A stretch of 64,000 nucleotides of DNA from an uncultured Rhizobiaceae group bacterium (GCA_937958815.1 CALGMR010000011.1:20602-84601), one strand, 5' to 3'. Counted from the stretch's first letter, positions 17,107 through 27,085 are shown. The notes: generated from the sequence alone by a model not told the origin. Numbers and translations: made by a program.

Positions 17107-18083
17107 GTGCTGCCTTGTCCAAGTGTGTTCAAGAAAGCATCGATCCGTGCGTTGCTTTCTTTGGCAATGCGCAGATGTCTGAAGCTCTGAAAAACATGAC
17201 AACCGCCAGGTGCAACGTGCAGTTCGGCATTTCCATTCTCCGCGTGCCAACGACTGGCCATGAGCAAACTGTCATCCAGCAAAAGGTCTTTGGTGCCGAC
17301 AGAAAATAAGGCTGGTGGCATGCTATGTAGATCGGCAAAGAACGGTGAAACATCAGGGTCGCGCATGTTCTCTCCGTTCTGCAAGTATCCGGCAGCGAAC
17401 ATTTGCATGTCTCTGGTGTTCAAAATCAGTTTGCGCGTGCCCCAGTTTTTGGCGCTCGGGCTTTGGCCAAGATCGTAAACACCGGCGGTCAGATTTGCGC
17501 CATGAAAAGGGCAGCTTCCCAAAGCATCGCGCAGGCGCAGCATGGTCAGCACAGAAAGGTGGGCACCAGCACTTTCGCCACCAATGGCGAGCACTTGCGT
17601 GTTAAGTTGGTGACCGCCCTCAAGCAGCCACATGGCAGCCGTTTCACAATCATTAGGCCCAGCTGGGTAAGGATTTTCTGGAGCCAATCGGTAGTCAACA
17701 GATACGCAGTTCAACGCACAATTGTCAGCAATTTCCTGCAAACGTTCGTCTTGGCCGTCATGGGAGCCCAACGCCCAGCCCCCACCATGGATATGCAGAT
17801 AAGTGCCGCGTACTGCGCTCGATTTTGGCTTGAAGATGCGCAGCCCGATGGATCGACCGTCGCGGTTTTTAATATCAATATTTTCTGCTGTTGGTTCTGC
17901 GGCTTCAAGTGGAAAAGGGCCGCCTCCATCAAGTCGCGCTTGTCGAATTTGTGCTGCCGTATTTTCCCACATGTCACCCGCCTCAGCCTGCAGCGCCATG
18001 ATCCGCTCATTGTGATTCCGGGTTTCATCATCAATCGCTTCGTTTAAAAACAGTTTGGAGTCGATTGAAAATTGCACTGGCAT
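17103..18083 (-). CDS. Alpha/beta hydrolase, HSL-like family IV esterase
   Basis: The 326-residue protein is of the hormone-sensitive-lipase-like type. It has the oxyanion motif HIHGGGWALGS, the nucleophile elbow GGESAGAHLS, the later Asp in FSVGTKDLLLDDS and the His in APGGCHVFQSF. Such enzymes cleave short acyl esters in the cytoplasm. It starts 6 nt after the symporter stop and overlaps the next gene by 4 nt, so it is surely cotranscribed with both. The context suggests that the transported solute is an ester or becomes one; this is inference. Confidence 0.88.
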   Translation of the reverse strand: MPVQFSIDSKLFLNEAIDDETRNHNERIMALQAEAGDMWENTAAQIRQARLDGGGPFPLEAAEPTAENIDIKNRDGRSIGLRIFKPKSSAVRGTYLHIHGGGWALGSHDGQDERLQEIADNCALNCVSVDYRLAPENPYPAGPNDCETAAMWLLEGGHQLNTQVLAIGGESAGAHLSVLTMLRLRDALGSCPFHGANLTAGVYDLGQSPSAKNWGTRKLILNTRDMQMFAAGYLQNGENMRDPDVSPFFADLHSMPPALFSVGTKDLLLDDSLLMASRWHAENGNAELHVAPGGCHVFQSFRHLRIAKESNARIDAFLNTLGQGST

Positions 18084-18089
18084 GTACCC

Positions 18090-19709
18090 CTAAGCTTCTT
18101 TGCTTAACAGTCGCAGATCATCAAGCGTGTCATCGTTTGAGGTTTTTGTAATCAATGCTGCGATGCGACCGAAACCCAATATGATAACGCTTATCAGCAT
18201 GCCGGTTCCTGCGGCATAAATGGTTGGGAAACCTGCATATGCAGACAACATAGCACCCGTCTCACTCGATACTCGTGAAAAGTAATCTGCCGTAATCAAA
18301 AACGTTGTGACGCTTCCACCGAAAAAGATTGCCGATGCAACCGCCCAAGATGAAATGCGTGACGCCCAGACCGCAATTGTCAGTGGGGCGAATAAAGCGC
18401 CTGCTGAAATGCAAATAGCGGAAACAAACAACGGGCCAATCGCGGGGGAATAGTCTTGCAAAAAGAATATTAGCCCAATGCACAAGAGAACGCACAATGC
18501 TCTTGTACCAAACATCGTGCGTTCACCCGGGTCCAGATTTCGGGTCCGGCGCAGCAATCGAACAATTGAACTTGATAAGGCAAACACAGTTACTGCCGCA
18601 GCGTTCATGGCAGCCAACAGCAATGCAAGTGCGGGCAACATTTGAAGAATGGGTTGTTTGGAAAGAGCAATCGATAGTTCGCTTGCACTTGCTCCCACGG
18701 CAAGCAGACCAATCGAAAGTGGAAATGCACTTAAGATCAAAAATCCCGAAAGTGCGCTCCATCCCAAACTTTCCAGCACGACCACGTGGTGAAAACTCAG
18801 CGTCAACCGAGATAATGCATGTGGCAAGCAGGCAAAGCCACAGCTTAAGACGAGCACCGCGAGCGCTGTGTCTAAAATCCCATTCAATTGCAGTCCGCTC
18901 TGCTCGACACCAAAAAAACTTGCCAGTTGTAAACTGCTAAGAGGGTTCAAAACTTCTTGGTACGAAATCGCGTTCAGCAAATAGCTGGAGAAAAATCCGG
19001 ACAGAGTTGCAGGAAGAAGGAGGCAGATCAAAATCCAAACCACCAGTATCGCGTTGATGATAACCAATGCCAACCACCCTCCAATGAGCGTCGGCAATGC
19101 GATCAGTACGATCACCAAAGCTAGAGCTTGTAGTTGGGTAAGATCCATCATTGTGGCAATCAGTTGAGACGCAAGACGGGTCTCGACGATCAACAATAAG
19201 CTCAGCACCAAAGCCACAAATATCAATGAAATCAGACCAACCCTGCGCTTTCCATATCGCATGATCAAAAAGCCCGGCAATGTGGAGACATTCGACCTTT
19301 GAAATGCTGTGGCGAATAGAATTGTGCAGATCAGCATCCCAATCATAGCTGATGGTGCAAGAATGAGACGCTCAGTTGTTCCTGCCATAAGCAGCAGCCC
19401 TAGAAATGTGCCACTCAACCAATCGGTGCATCCGCTCAAACCCGATGGCGCTACGCCAATGGACCTATTGGTGAAAAAGAAAATCCGACTTGTCATTGTT
19501 CGCCCAAGCCATCCGCATGCGAGGGCAGCAACAATCATGAAAATTCCAATAATGGCCATGGCCATCTGAATGGGCAGGCCGAGTCTGCTCAGCAGAACCA
19601 TTGAAAAATAAGCCAACACAAAGGCAAACCCACCGAGCCATAAAATCGTGACAACGCGTTTTGCGTCCAGCTGTTTTTCGTTGCGCGAAATATGATCAGC
19701 GAGGCTCAT
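18090..19709 (-). CDS. Sodium:solute symporter (VC2705/ActP-like)
   Basis: The 539-residue protein has about thirteen hydrophobic segments of the SSS family (LeuT fold), including the conserved region GVAPSGLSGCTDWLSGTFLG early in the protein and STLPGFLIMRYGKRR after it. SSS proteins import carboxylates, amino acids or sugars with Na+. It overlaps by 4 nt with a small two-TM gene upstream, as VC2705-type acetate/carboxylate symporters do with DUF4212 subunits. A response regulator and an SSS-domain kinase lie beside it, as in CrbS/CrbR modules. Carboxylate transport is likely; the exact solute is unknown. Confidence 0.82.
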   Translation of the reverse strand: MSLADHISRNEKQLDAKRVVTILWLGGFAFVLAYFSMVLLSRLGLPIQMAMAIIGIFMIVAALACGWLGRTMTSRIFFFTNRSIGVAPSGLSGCTDWLSGTFLGLLLMAGTTERLILAPSAMIGMLICTILFATAFQRSNVSTLPGFLIMRYGKRRVGLISLIFVALVLSLLLIVETRLASQLIATMMDLTQLQALALVIVLIALPTLIGGWLALVIINAILVVWILICLLLPATLSGFFSSYLLNAISYQEVLNPLSSLQLASFFGVEQSGLQLNGILDTALAVLVLSCGFACLPHALSRLTLSFHHVVVLESLGWSALSGFLILSAFPLSIGLLAVGASASELSIALSKQPILQMLPALALLLAAMNAAAVTVFALSSSIVRLLRRTRNLDPGERTMFGTRALCVLLCIGLIFFLQDYSPAIGPLFVSAICISAGALFAPLTIAVWASRISSWAVASAIFFGGSVTTFLITADYFSRVSSETGAMLSAYAGFPTIYAAGTGMLISVIILGFGRIAALITKTSNDDTLDDLRLLSKEA

Positions 19710-19993
19710 TTTTGGCCCGCCAATGAGTTGTGTTCTTGCTGTGCAGTCTGTCCGCCTGATTTGAGATTGATGTATTCACTCACGCGCGCAAACACGGCGA
19801 TAGAAAAGACAACAAACAGGGGAATGATCGACATCATAAGCGCACTCAACCGACCAACGTTCTCATCGGTTGGCGGTGTCCGCAAAACCAAAGAAACGAC
19901 CAGCAACAGCGCCACAACAATTGCCACACCGCACAAAGACAATAGTCGGCTCTTCTGCCACCAGCTCAGTCGCGTTCGTTGAAAAAGGCTCAT
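19706..19993 (-). CDS. Small two-TM partner of the symporter (DUF4212-like)
   Basis: The 95-residue protein has two hydrophobic segments (LLSLCGVAIVVALLLVVSLV and LSALMMSIIPLFVVFSIAVF), with a short polar loop between and a polar tail. Size, topology and the ATGA overlap with the symporter start match the small subunits (DUF4212/DUF485 type) of SSS carboxylate transporters. I infer the family from context and topology; the sequence itself is divergent. It is the first gene of the four-gene operon. Confidence 0.65.
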   Translation of the reverse strand: MSLFQRTRLSWWQKSRLLSLCGVAIVVALLLVVSLVLRTPPTDENVGRLSALMMSIIPLFVVFSIAVFARVSEYINLKSGGQTAQQEHNSLAGQK

Positions 19994-20198
19994 TCAAATT
20001 CCAACATCTAGTATGATGCAAGTTACAGGTGAGAAAGATTTGCCGCTCTTTTTGACAAAGCGCAATAAAAACCTCGGTTTTTAGGGCAGTTCACACAATC
20101 TGAAGCAAATTTTCATCCATCCGACCAATGTCTCATGGACTCATGTCAGTAAAGTTCTTACCAATGATACCAGTCACAGCGGCAATGGAAAGATCACA

Positions 20199-20897
20199 AT
20201 GAGTCCAACCTCGTCCCCCGTGGTCAGTCTGGTTATAGTGGATGACCACCCCTTGTTTCGCGGTGCCATGCGCCAAGCACTTGAGGGTGGCTTTGATGCG
20301 GGAGCGCAAGGTTTAGGCACAGCGGAGATCCTTGAAGCTGGCGACTTCAATCAATTGCAGGCCATTCTCACAGAATCTCATGAAATTGACCTTGTGTTGC
20401 TCGACCTTTCTATGCCGGGTGTGAGCGGCTTTTCTGGATTGCTGTCGTTGCGTGCAGAACATGCATTGCTTCCAGTTGTCATCGTTTCTGCAAGCGATGA
20501 TCCGGCAACGATCCGTCGAGCTTTGGAATTGGGCGCATCTGGGTTTGTGCCAAAGTCGGCAGGTATTGAGACCATTCGAGAAGCCATAGCCAGTGTGCTG
20601 CGAGGTGATGTCTGGAAACCGGACGATGTGGAATTGTCCATCGAATCCGATCCGGAAATTGCGGAATTGATCAATCGGCTGGCCACGCTCACGCCGCAAC
20701 AGACCCGCGTATTGTCCATGATATCCCAAGGGCTTTTGAACAAACAAATTGCTTATGAGCTTTCGGTGTCTGAAGCCACCGTAAAGGCACATGTGTCAGC
20801 TGTTCTACAAAAACTTGGTGTAGACAGTCGCACACAAGCTGTGATTGCGGTCAATAAATTGGGCGCCGATGCAATGAGTCCCCACAACTCCATCTAG
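20199..20897 (+). CDS. LuxR/NarL-family response regulator (CrbR-like)
   Basis: The 232-residue protein has a receiver domain (VIVDDHPLFRGAM; phosphoacceptor Asp in LVLLDLSMPG; VVIVSAS; conserved Lys in GFVPKSAG) and a C-terminal LuxR-type HTH (LTPQQTRVLSMISQGLLNKQ, then SEATVKAHVSAVLQKLGV). It is divergent from the symporter operon (205-nt shared upstream region) and convergent with the SSS-domain histidine kinase gene, ending 15 nt from it. This geometry and the domain types resemble CrbR, which controls acetate utilisation and an SSS symporter in Vibrio and Pseudomonas. Confidence 0.88.
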   Translation: MSPTSSPVVSLVIVDDHPLFRGAMRQALEGGFDAGAQGLGTAEILEAGDFNQLQAILTESHEIDLVLLDLSMPGVSGFSGLLSLRAEHALLPVVIVSASDDPATIRRALELGASGFVPKSAGIETIREAIASVLRGDVWKPDDVELSIESDPEIAELINRLATLTPQQTRVLSMISQGLLNKQIAYELSVSEATVKAHVSAVLQKLGVDSRTQAVIAVNKLGADAMSPHNSI

Positions 20898-20912
20898 CAT
20901 ACCAAGCAAGGT

Positions 20913-23900
20913 TTATTCTGCTGCTACAGTGTCACTGTCAGTGTTGTTTGCACGACTGACTTTTGAAATCCGAGTGAGGAGCGCGCGAAGGGCCGCCGGT
21001 TTTAACGGCTTGTTCATTACTGTGACGTCGATGGCCTTGGCCGCATTTCGCACGGCTGCACTTCGGTCTGCCGTTACCAAAACAGCAAGAAATTCCTGTT
21101 GTGATTTCAAACGAGCTTTGGATATGACATCTAATCCATCCTCATTGTTAAGATGATAGTCTGCAATCAAAACTGCAGGAACATCTTTTGCAACGGTTTC
21201 GATCAAAGCAGAGGAATGTTCAAAACAAACCACATTGCAGCCCCAACCGCTGAGAAGAGTTTTCATGCCATCTAAGATGATCGTCTCATTGTCGATACAA
21301 TAAACCAACTGCCCGTTTAGATTGTCATTGGCCTGTTTAGGGTGTGCCACCCTTTCAGTCGGTTTGATCCCATCGAGGACAAGTGGAACCGTGACAAAAA
21401 ATGTCGAGCCTTTGTCGATATCAGATTCGAAGCGAACCTGATGGCCTAAAGTGTCTGCCAATCGTTGCACAATCGAAAGGCCGAGACCAAGACCAGGTGC
21501 GGCACGTTTGCCTTCTTCCAGTCTTTTAAATTCTTCAAATATTGAATCTCGATCTTTGGGTTGAATACCCGAACCGGTGTCGCGAACTTCAAAGACCAAC
21601 TGATTTCGCACCACGCGAGAATCCAAAACGACACTGCCTGTTTCCGTGTATTTTATGGCATTTGAAACCAGGTTTTGCAGAAGTCTGCGCAGCAAGCTGA
21701 AGTCCGAACGGATTTGGAACTGGTTGGTCTCCACACGAAAATTCAGCCCCTTGTTTTCTGCAATGGGTTGAAATTCCACTTGAAGTTTTTGCAGCAGTTT
21801 AGCTGCATCAAACACGCTCACATTGGGATTGAGCGCACCAGAATCCAGACGCGATATTGCGAGCACCGACCCCAATATATCTTCTACACTCTCCAAAGCA
21901 TCATCCACATTGTTGGCAAGCTTGCTTTTGGGGCTATCGTCTAATTGCTCGGCCAAGCTGGACGCATAAAGTCGTGCGGCGTTGAGCGGTTGCAAAATGT
22001 CATGACCGACGGCTGCTAAAAATTTGGTCTTGCCAATATTTGCCGTTTCAGCAGCCTCTCGCGCCCTCGCCAGGTCATCATTCAGTTGGGTGAGTTCTTC
22101 CGTACGCTCGCGCACCCGCCTTTCCAAAGTCTCATTGGCTTCTTTGAGGGCGCGTGCTGCCGTGGTGCGCTCGGTCATATCATTCCATGAAATAACCAAA
22201 CCGCCATCGGGTACAGAATTGGTGTGTACCTCAATAATGCGTTTTGAGCCTGCCAAATGCAGGAGAAACGGCTCCTGACTGGTCAACATCTGTTTCGTAA
22301 GATCGATTGGTGACACCTGCGTGTGATCCAATCTGTCCCAAATGGCATCAGACAGTTGGGTCAATGCTATCCCAACACGACCCATTTCGGGTGGCAGGTC
22401 AAGCAAGACGCGAAACTGCTTATTCCAGCTGGACAGTCGGAATTCTTTGTCAAACACACAAATCCCTTGTTCGACTTGGTCCAACGCGGTTTGCAGAAGA
22501 TCGCGGTTGTATTGCAAGGCTTCGGAAGCATCATCGAGCAGTTGAATTGTTGTCTCACCCGCTGGCTCGTGTTTCTGTAAAAGCAACGACAACACCAGTC
22601 TTGATGATGCTGCACCAATGGCGCTGGCCAACAACTGTTCGGAAAACGTGATCATCTCACTGTCAGCCAACTCGCGAGGGTCGTAATCGGAACCTTTGTT
22701 CAGATAGAACTGCTTGAATGAACGGTCACTGCGCTCATGACCAAGATAGTTGGATATCGTTCCACGAAGTTCTGCAACTGAAATGGCGCGTCCATCGCGT
22801 ACCACATCGTTTCCGTCTCTTTGTCCCCAATACCAAAATGTATTGGCTTGCATACGTTCGATTGCCAATGGACGACGGCTTAAAGACGCAATGACATAGA
22901 CGACAGAGTTTGCCAGTAAGCTAAAGAAGACCCCATGATCCAACTGCGCGGCCTCGACGCCAAATAGCGCTTGTGGTCGCAATGCGTAAATTGCTGCAGG
23001 GCCCTCGACAAGAAGAGGGGAGGAAGGGTCTAAAACCGTCGGCAAGAAAAGAGTGTAAAACCAGACGCCAAAGCCTGCCATCATACCCCAAAGGGCACCT
23101 CTGGCTGTGGCGTTTCGCCAAAACATGCCGCCAATAAACGCCGGCGCGAATTGGGCAACCGCTGCAAATGACAAAAGACCAAATGAAGCCAGTGCGCCCG
23201 AATTGCCGGAGACCAATAAATACGCATAGGCCATTGCCAAGATGATGAAGATCGAAGTGCGGCGAATGTTCAAAAGAACGGGCGCCATGTCTCTAATATG
23301 GCGCGCGTTCTGGCGCCGCAGAACAAATGGCAGAATGATATTGTTCGAAATCATGATGGCGAGGGCAACACAAGCTACAATCACCATGGCAGTCGCAGCA
23401 GAAAGCCCGCCTAGGAAAACCAGAAACGTGATGGTCATGGAATCTTCTTGCAGAGGTAAAGCAAGAACATAGTTGTCTGCATTAACGCTGGAGCCAAACG
23501 TCAACATTCCGCCAACAGCAACAGGAATAACAAAGAGGTTGATCAAGATCAGATAGAGCGGAAACATCCAACGCGCCGTGCGAAGATCAGCCTGTGAGTG
23601 GTTTTCCACCACACCTACGTGGAATTGGCGCGGCAAAAGCAGAAATGCGCAAGTGCTCAACAAAGTGTAGACCGCAAATTTGGTTGGATGAATTCCCGCA
23701 TAAAATGATTGTTGAACAAACTCCGATTCTTGTGATTTCGCAATCATGTCACCCACACCACCAAAGAGATAAAAAGTGACAAACAACCCCACTGCCAAAA
23801 AGGCGATTAATTTGACAACAGATTCTGTGGCCACAGCCAGCATCAATCCATCTTGGTGTTCGGTAGCGTCTGCATGGCGGGTACCAAACAAAATGGTGAA

Positions 23901-24419
23901 CAACGCCAAGGCGAGAGAAACATAAAAAGACGTATCGATTGTGGAAGACTGCACCGCTGTGAGCGACGGCTCAAATCGCGTCAACATCGTATCAACCGAT
24001 GTGGAAATAGCTTTCAATTGGAGTGCGATGTAAGGAACAATACCAAGCACCGCGATGGTGGCAGCAACGGCACCTACGCTCGTGCTTTTGCCGTAGCGAG
24101 AGGCAATGAAGTCGGCGATAGAGGTGATGCGCTCGGATTTGGCCACACGAATGATGTGACTGTACAGGGGATAACCCAGCGTAATCATCAAGACGGGGCC
24201 TACGTAAATGCCTAAGAAATCAAAGCCACTTGTGGTGGCTAAGCCCACAGAGCCGAAGAATGTCCAGGATGTGCAATAGATCGCCAGAGAAAGCGCATAG
24301 ATTGCCGGTCGTGCAAAGAAACTGCGATTGCGCGCAGGTCTACGGTCTCCGTAACTGGCAACCACGAACAAAAACAACAGATAGGCAATAGCTGCGAAAA
24401 CAATGCCCCAACCCTGCAT
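20913..24419 (-). CDS. SSS-domain hybrid sensor histidine kinase (CrbS/NahK-like)
   Basis: The 1168-residue protein joins an SSS-type 12-13 TM transporter domain (about residues 1-490), a PAS domain (about 640-760, QVEQGICVFDKEFRLSSWN), a coiled coil, HisKA with the phospho-His in FLAAVGHDILQPLNAARLY, and an HATPase (NAIKYTETGSV, DTGSGIQPKD, GLGLGLSIV). A C-terminal receiver has its Asp in VLIADYHLNNEDGLD. Kinases of this layout (CrbS, CbrA) sense or transport a metabolite and control carbon-source switching. It converges with the LuxR-type regulator gene, its probable partner. A CtrA-type box lies 114 nt upstream of its start. Confidence 0.9.
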   Translation of the reverse strand: MQGWGIVFAAIAYLLFLFVVASYGDRRPARNRSFFARPAIYALSLAIYCTSWTFFGSVGLATTSGFDFLGIYVGPVLMITLGYPLYSHIIRVAKSERITSIADFIASRYGKSTSVGAVAATIAVLGIVPYIALQLKAISTSVDTMLTRFEPSLTAVQSSTIDTSFYVSLALALFTILFGTRHADATEHQDGLMLAVATESVVKLIAFLAVGLFVTFYLFGGVGDMIAKSQESEFVQQSFYAGIHPTKFAVYTLLSTCAFLLLPRQFHVGVVENHSQADLRTARWMFPLYLILINLFVIPVAVGGMLTFGSSVNADNYVLALPLQEDSMTITFLVFLGGLSAATAMVIVACVALAIMISNNIILPFVLRRQNARHIRDMAPVLLNIRRTSIFIILAMAYAYLLVSGNSGALASFGLLSFAAVAQFAPAFIGGMFWRNATARGALWGMMAGFGVWFYTLFLPTVLDPSSPLLVEGPAAIYALRPQALFGVEAAQLDHGVFFSLLANSVVYVIASLSRRPLAIERMQANTFWYWGQRDGNDVVRDGRAISVAELRGTISNYLGHERSDRSFKQFYLNKGSDYDPRELADSEMITFSEQLLASAIGAASSRLVLSLLLQKHEPAGETTIQLLDDASEALQYNRDLLQTALDQVEQGICVFDKEFRLSSWNKQFRVLLDLPPEMGRVGIALTQLSDAIWDRLDHTQVSPIDLTKQMLTSQEPFLLHLAGSKRIIEVHTNSVPDGGLVISWNDMTERTTAARALKEANETLERRVRERTEELTQLNDDLARAREAAETANIGKTKFLAAVGHDILQPLNAARLYASSLAEQLDDSPKSKLANNVDDALESVEDILGSVLAISRLDSGALNPNVSVFDAAKLLQKLQVEFQPIAENKGLNFRVETNQFQIRSDFSLLRRLLQNLVSNAIKYTETGSVVLDSRVVRNQLVFEVRDTGSGIQPKDRDSIFEEFKRLEEGKRAAPGLGLGLSIVQRLADTLGHQVRFESDIDKGSTFFVTVPLVLDGIKPTERVAHPKQANDNLNGQLVYCIDNETIILDGMKTLLSGWGCNVVCFEHSSALIETVAKDVPAVLIADYHLNNEDGLDVISKARLKSQQEFLAVLVTADRSAAVRNAAKAIDVTVMNKPLKPAALRALLTRISKVSRANNTDSDTVAAE

Positions 24420-24532
24420 GCTTTACTCCCAAATGGCCGCAGACTGGCTTTAATTCACCACACACGTTAATGAGTGTCCAGTTAGAGCTCTTGTCGGGGA
24501 AATTTTGGCAAGAATTTTAATGAAAATAACAC

Positions 24533-24547
24533 TTAACGTTACGTTAA
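24533..24547. promoter_or_regulatory. CtrA-type box TTAA-N7-TTAA between the kinase and mscL
   Basis: TTAA at 24533-24536 and TTAA(C) at 24544-24547 are separated by exactly 7 nt, the full consensus of the alphaproteobacterial cell-cycle regulator CtrA. The box lies in the divergent region between the SSS-domain kinase gene and mscL and could act on either. It is also part of an ACGTTACGT-containing near-palindrome. Confidence 0.6.
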
Positions 24548-24652
24548 CTATGTGTTATGCGACCGACCGAGGCGGGGATTTACCAATGCTGGAACCATCT
24601 AGCACAAACAGCCTTGAATTTTAATGTGTGTTCTCTAGAGGGAGAAAATGAA

Positions 24653-25069
24653 ATGCTGAGTGAATTTAAAGACTTTATTGCCAAGGGCAATGTGATGGAT
24701 CTTGCTGTTGGTGTGATCATCGGTGGTGCATTTGCACTGATTACTGCTTCGCTGGTTGGCGATGTTATTATGCCATTCGTTGGATGGATTTTCGGTGGTT
24801 TGGATTTCTCAAACTACTTCATCGCATTGGGTGATGGCGTCACCGCGACTTCTTTGGAAGCTGCGAAAGAACAAGGCGCTGTGTTGGCTTATGGTAGCTT
24901 CATCACAACGATCTTCAATTTCATCATCATCGCTTTTGTGATCTTCATGCTGGTTCGCTACGTGAATAAAGTGAAAGCGGCTGCTGAAAAAGAAGAAGAG
25001 GCAGCTCCAGAAGCACCTGCTGCTGACATCGTTCTTTTGACTGAAATTCGTGATGCTCTGAAAAAATAA
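24653..25069 (+). CDS. mscL: Large-conductance mechanosensitive channel MscL
   Basis: The 138-residue protein opens with the MscL signature [20 protein letters not shown], followed by the first pore helix ([20 protein letters not shown]), a periplasmic loop, the second helix ([18 protein letters not shown]) and the C-terminal bundle ([11 protein letters not shown]). It forms the emergency pore that releases solutes during osmotic down-shock. I take the ATG at 24653 with GGGAG about 9 nt upstream; the frame extends 32 codons further upstream without family similarity. A strong intrinsic terminator follows. Confidence 0.96.
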   Translation: MLSEFKDFIAKGNVMDLAVGVIIGGAFALITASLVGDVIMPFVGWIFGGLDFSNYFIALGDGVTATSLEAAKEQGAVLAYGSFITTIFNFIIIAFVIFMLVRYVNKVKAAAEKEEEAAPEAPAADIVLLTEIRDALKK

Positions 25070-25091
25070 ATTTTTTCACAGATCATTTGAA

Positions 25092-25122
25092 GCCTCGTTG
25101 GGAAACCAGCGGGGCTTTTTTT
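25092..25122 (+). terminator. Intrinsic terminator of mscL
   Basis: GCCTCGTTGG and CCAGCGGGGC form a 10-bp stem (two G:T pairs) with a GAAA tetraloop, followed by seven T residues. It begins 23 nt after the mscL stop codon. Confidence 0.9.
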
Positions 25123-25247
25123 ATGTCTTGTTCAAATTCTTTCTGCGGTGCGAGCGAATGATACGGCCAGCGGGTAGGTCATCGTCAATCCGGTTGATTA
25201 GCAGTATAAACCCAGTATGAATTGAAATCTGATTTGCCTTAATTGCC

Positions 25248-25277
25248 CCTAAACGTTTGGTGTATAAAACCTAAACG
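25248..25277. promoter_or_regulatory. Direct repeat CCTAAACG x2 upstream of the type I secretion genes
   Basis: CCTAAACG occurs at 25248-25255 and 25270-25277, 22 nt apart (about two helical turns), 68-97 nt before the secretion ABC gene. The first copy is part of a palindrome around AAACGTTT. This geometry suits an activator or repressor binding one face of the DNA; the protein is unknown. Confidence 0.35.
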
Positions 25278-25344
25278 GAATTCATAGGCGATAATGTTGT
25301 GCGGGGATGGCGTTGCCAAGCCATGACGTGAAAGAGGGCTGTTC

Positions 25345-27084
25345 ATGAAAAGTCTTAAAACTGCGCGGTCTCAGTTCCGTGGAATTATAATTCTACTGGC
25401 TGCGTTTTCACTCATCGTGAATTTGCTCCTTTTGACCATGCCTCTCTACATGCTTCAAATCTATGATCGTGTCCTTCCGAGCCAAAGCATGGATACGCTG
25501 AAATTTTTGTCAGTTATTGCTGTGGCTGCATTGGTGGTGTTGGGTTTGTTGGAAGCCATTCGGGCCATTGTTGCTGCGCGAGCAGCAGCTAAGCTTGAAG
25601 TGCAATTGGGCGCTGATGCTATACGCGTCGCCATGCTGAGCAGTCGACTTGGCGAGGCCAATGTTCAGCCTGTGCGAGATTTGGCGGCAGTGCGCAGTTT
25701 TATCGCCTCGCGCGCCGTGTTTGCACTTCTTGATCTGCCCTTTGCTCCTTTGTTCATTGGCATCTTATATTTCATTCATCCCACACTGTTTTACATCACT
25801 ATTGCTGGAGCAGTGATTTTGTTTGCAATCGCCATTCTCAATCAAATGGTGACCAAAACGCCTTCGCAAGATGCAAGCCAACTGCAAGGGGCTGCATTTG
25901 CGACCGCCCAGTCGATTGCACGCAACTCAGAGTCCCTGCGCGCTATGGGCATGACCGGCAACGGCATCAGTGTTTGGGGCAATTCCAATGCTGAATCCAT
26001 GTCAGCGCAAGGCAGTGTGGATACACGCAATGCCGTGCTTTCCGGCATTTCGAAAACAATTCGTATGGGGCTGCAAATTGCTATTTTGGGTGTTGGTGCG
26101 CTTTTGGTTCTGCGTGGAGAGATGACAGCAGGAATGATTTTTGCGTCGTCAATCATTTCAGGGCGTGGCTTGCAACCAATTGATCAGGTTATTGGCGGTT
26201 GGAAACAATATGTAACGTCGTGGCGTTCGTGGAAAAACCTGACCGCTATTCTTGAAAAAGCCGGTGATGAATCTGAAAAGATTTCAATGCCCAAACCTAA
26301 TGGAAATATTTCCGTTGAAGCAGCATTGGTCATGCCAGCGGGCGGCGGATCGAAAGAGCCGATCTTGAACCGCGTTTCGTTTTCGGTGAATGCAGGAGAT
26401 GTCGTGGGAATTGTGGGCCCATCTGGCTCGGGCAAATCCACCATGGCGCGGTTGCTTGTAGGCGCACAGTTTCCCAGTGCGGGTACGGTTCGCATTGACG
26501 GCACTGACATACAAAACTGGGATGCACTTCAATTGGGCAAACATATTGGCTATCTCGGCCAAGGTGTAGAACTATTGCCTGGCACAATTGCTGAAAACAT
26601 CGCGCGCTTGTCTCTGCAACCCGATGATGTGGCTGTGCATGAAGCGGCGCGCAAAGCGCAGGTTCATGAACTCATTCAAAACCTGCCACAAGGCTACGAC
26701 ACACATGTTGGCCCTGGTGGGCTCGGCTTGTCGGGCGGGCAAAAACAACGCATTGCGTTGGCGCGCGCCTTTTATGGCGATCCTGAAATTATGGTGTTGG
26801 ACGAACCCAATGCAAATTTGGACGACGATGGAGAAATGGCTTTGCAACTGGCATTTCGTACGGCGCGAAAGTCGGGAACGACAGTTATCGTCATCACCCA
26901 ACGCAAACAAATTTTGAATGAAGTGGACAAGATTTTGCGTTTGCATCGTGGCAAAGTAGACTTCTACGGCACGCGAGAAAAATTTGTGCAGGCTTTGCAA
27001 GAAATGCGGGCAAAGCGCGCAGCACAAGCGAAAGCGGTTCAGTCTGCACAATCTGGAAATCAACCTCCTGTGAAAGTGAACTAA
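25345..27084 (+). CDS. Type I secretion ABC transporter (PrtD/HlyB-like)
   Basis: The 579-residue protein fuses a six-TM exporter domain (opening [20 protein letters not shown], then [15 protein letters not shown]) to a nucleotide-binding domain with Walker [15 protein letters not shown], signature [15 protein letters not shown] and Walker [16 protein letters not shown]. It energises export of RTX-type proteins directly from the cytoplasm. The switch-loop residue that is normally His is Gln519 ([10 protein letters not shown]). It has no N-terminal C39-like domain, as is usual for PrtD. The adaptor gene starts 1 nt after it; no TolC-like gene is in the window. Confidence 0.92.
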   Translation: MKSLKTARSQFRGIIILLAAFSLIVNLLLLTMPLYMLQIYDRVLPSQSMDTLKFLSVIAVAALVVLGLLEAIRAIVAARAAAKLEVQLGADAIRVAMLSSRLGEANVQPVRDLAAVRSFIASRAVFALLDLPFAPLFIGILYFIHPTLFYITIAGAVILFAIAILNQMVTKTPSQDASQLQGAAFATAQSIARNSESLRAMGMTGNGISVWGNSNAESMSAQGSVDTRNAVLSGISKTIRMGLQIAILGVGALLVLRGEMTAGMIFASSIISGRGLQPIDQVIGGWKQYVTSWRSWKNLTAILEKAGDESEKISMPKPNGNISVEAALVMPAGGGSKEPILNRVSFSVNAGDVVGIVGPSGSGKSTMARLLVGAQFPSAGTVRIDGTDIQNWDALQLGKHIGYLGQGVELLPGTIAENIARLSLQPDDVAVHEAARKAQVHELIQNLPQGYDTHVGPGGLGLSGGQKQRIALARAFYGDPEIMVLDEPNANLDDDGEMALQLAFRTARKSGTTVIVITQRKQILNEVDKILRLHRGKVDFYGTREKFVQALQEMRAKRAAQAKAVQSAQSGNQPPVKVN

Positions 27085-27085
27085 A

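Noticed and set aside
16282..17250. N-terminal extension of the thioesterase to 17250
   Set aside because: The extra 48 residues overlap the esterase coding sequence, are Cys/Arg-rich and the family start is at 17106.
17403..18047. 214-codon plus-strand frame opposite the esterase
   Set aside because: The esterase on the other strand has all catalytic motifs; this frame has none.
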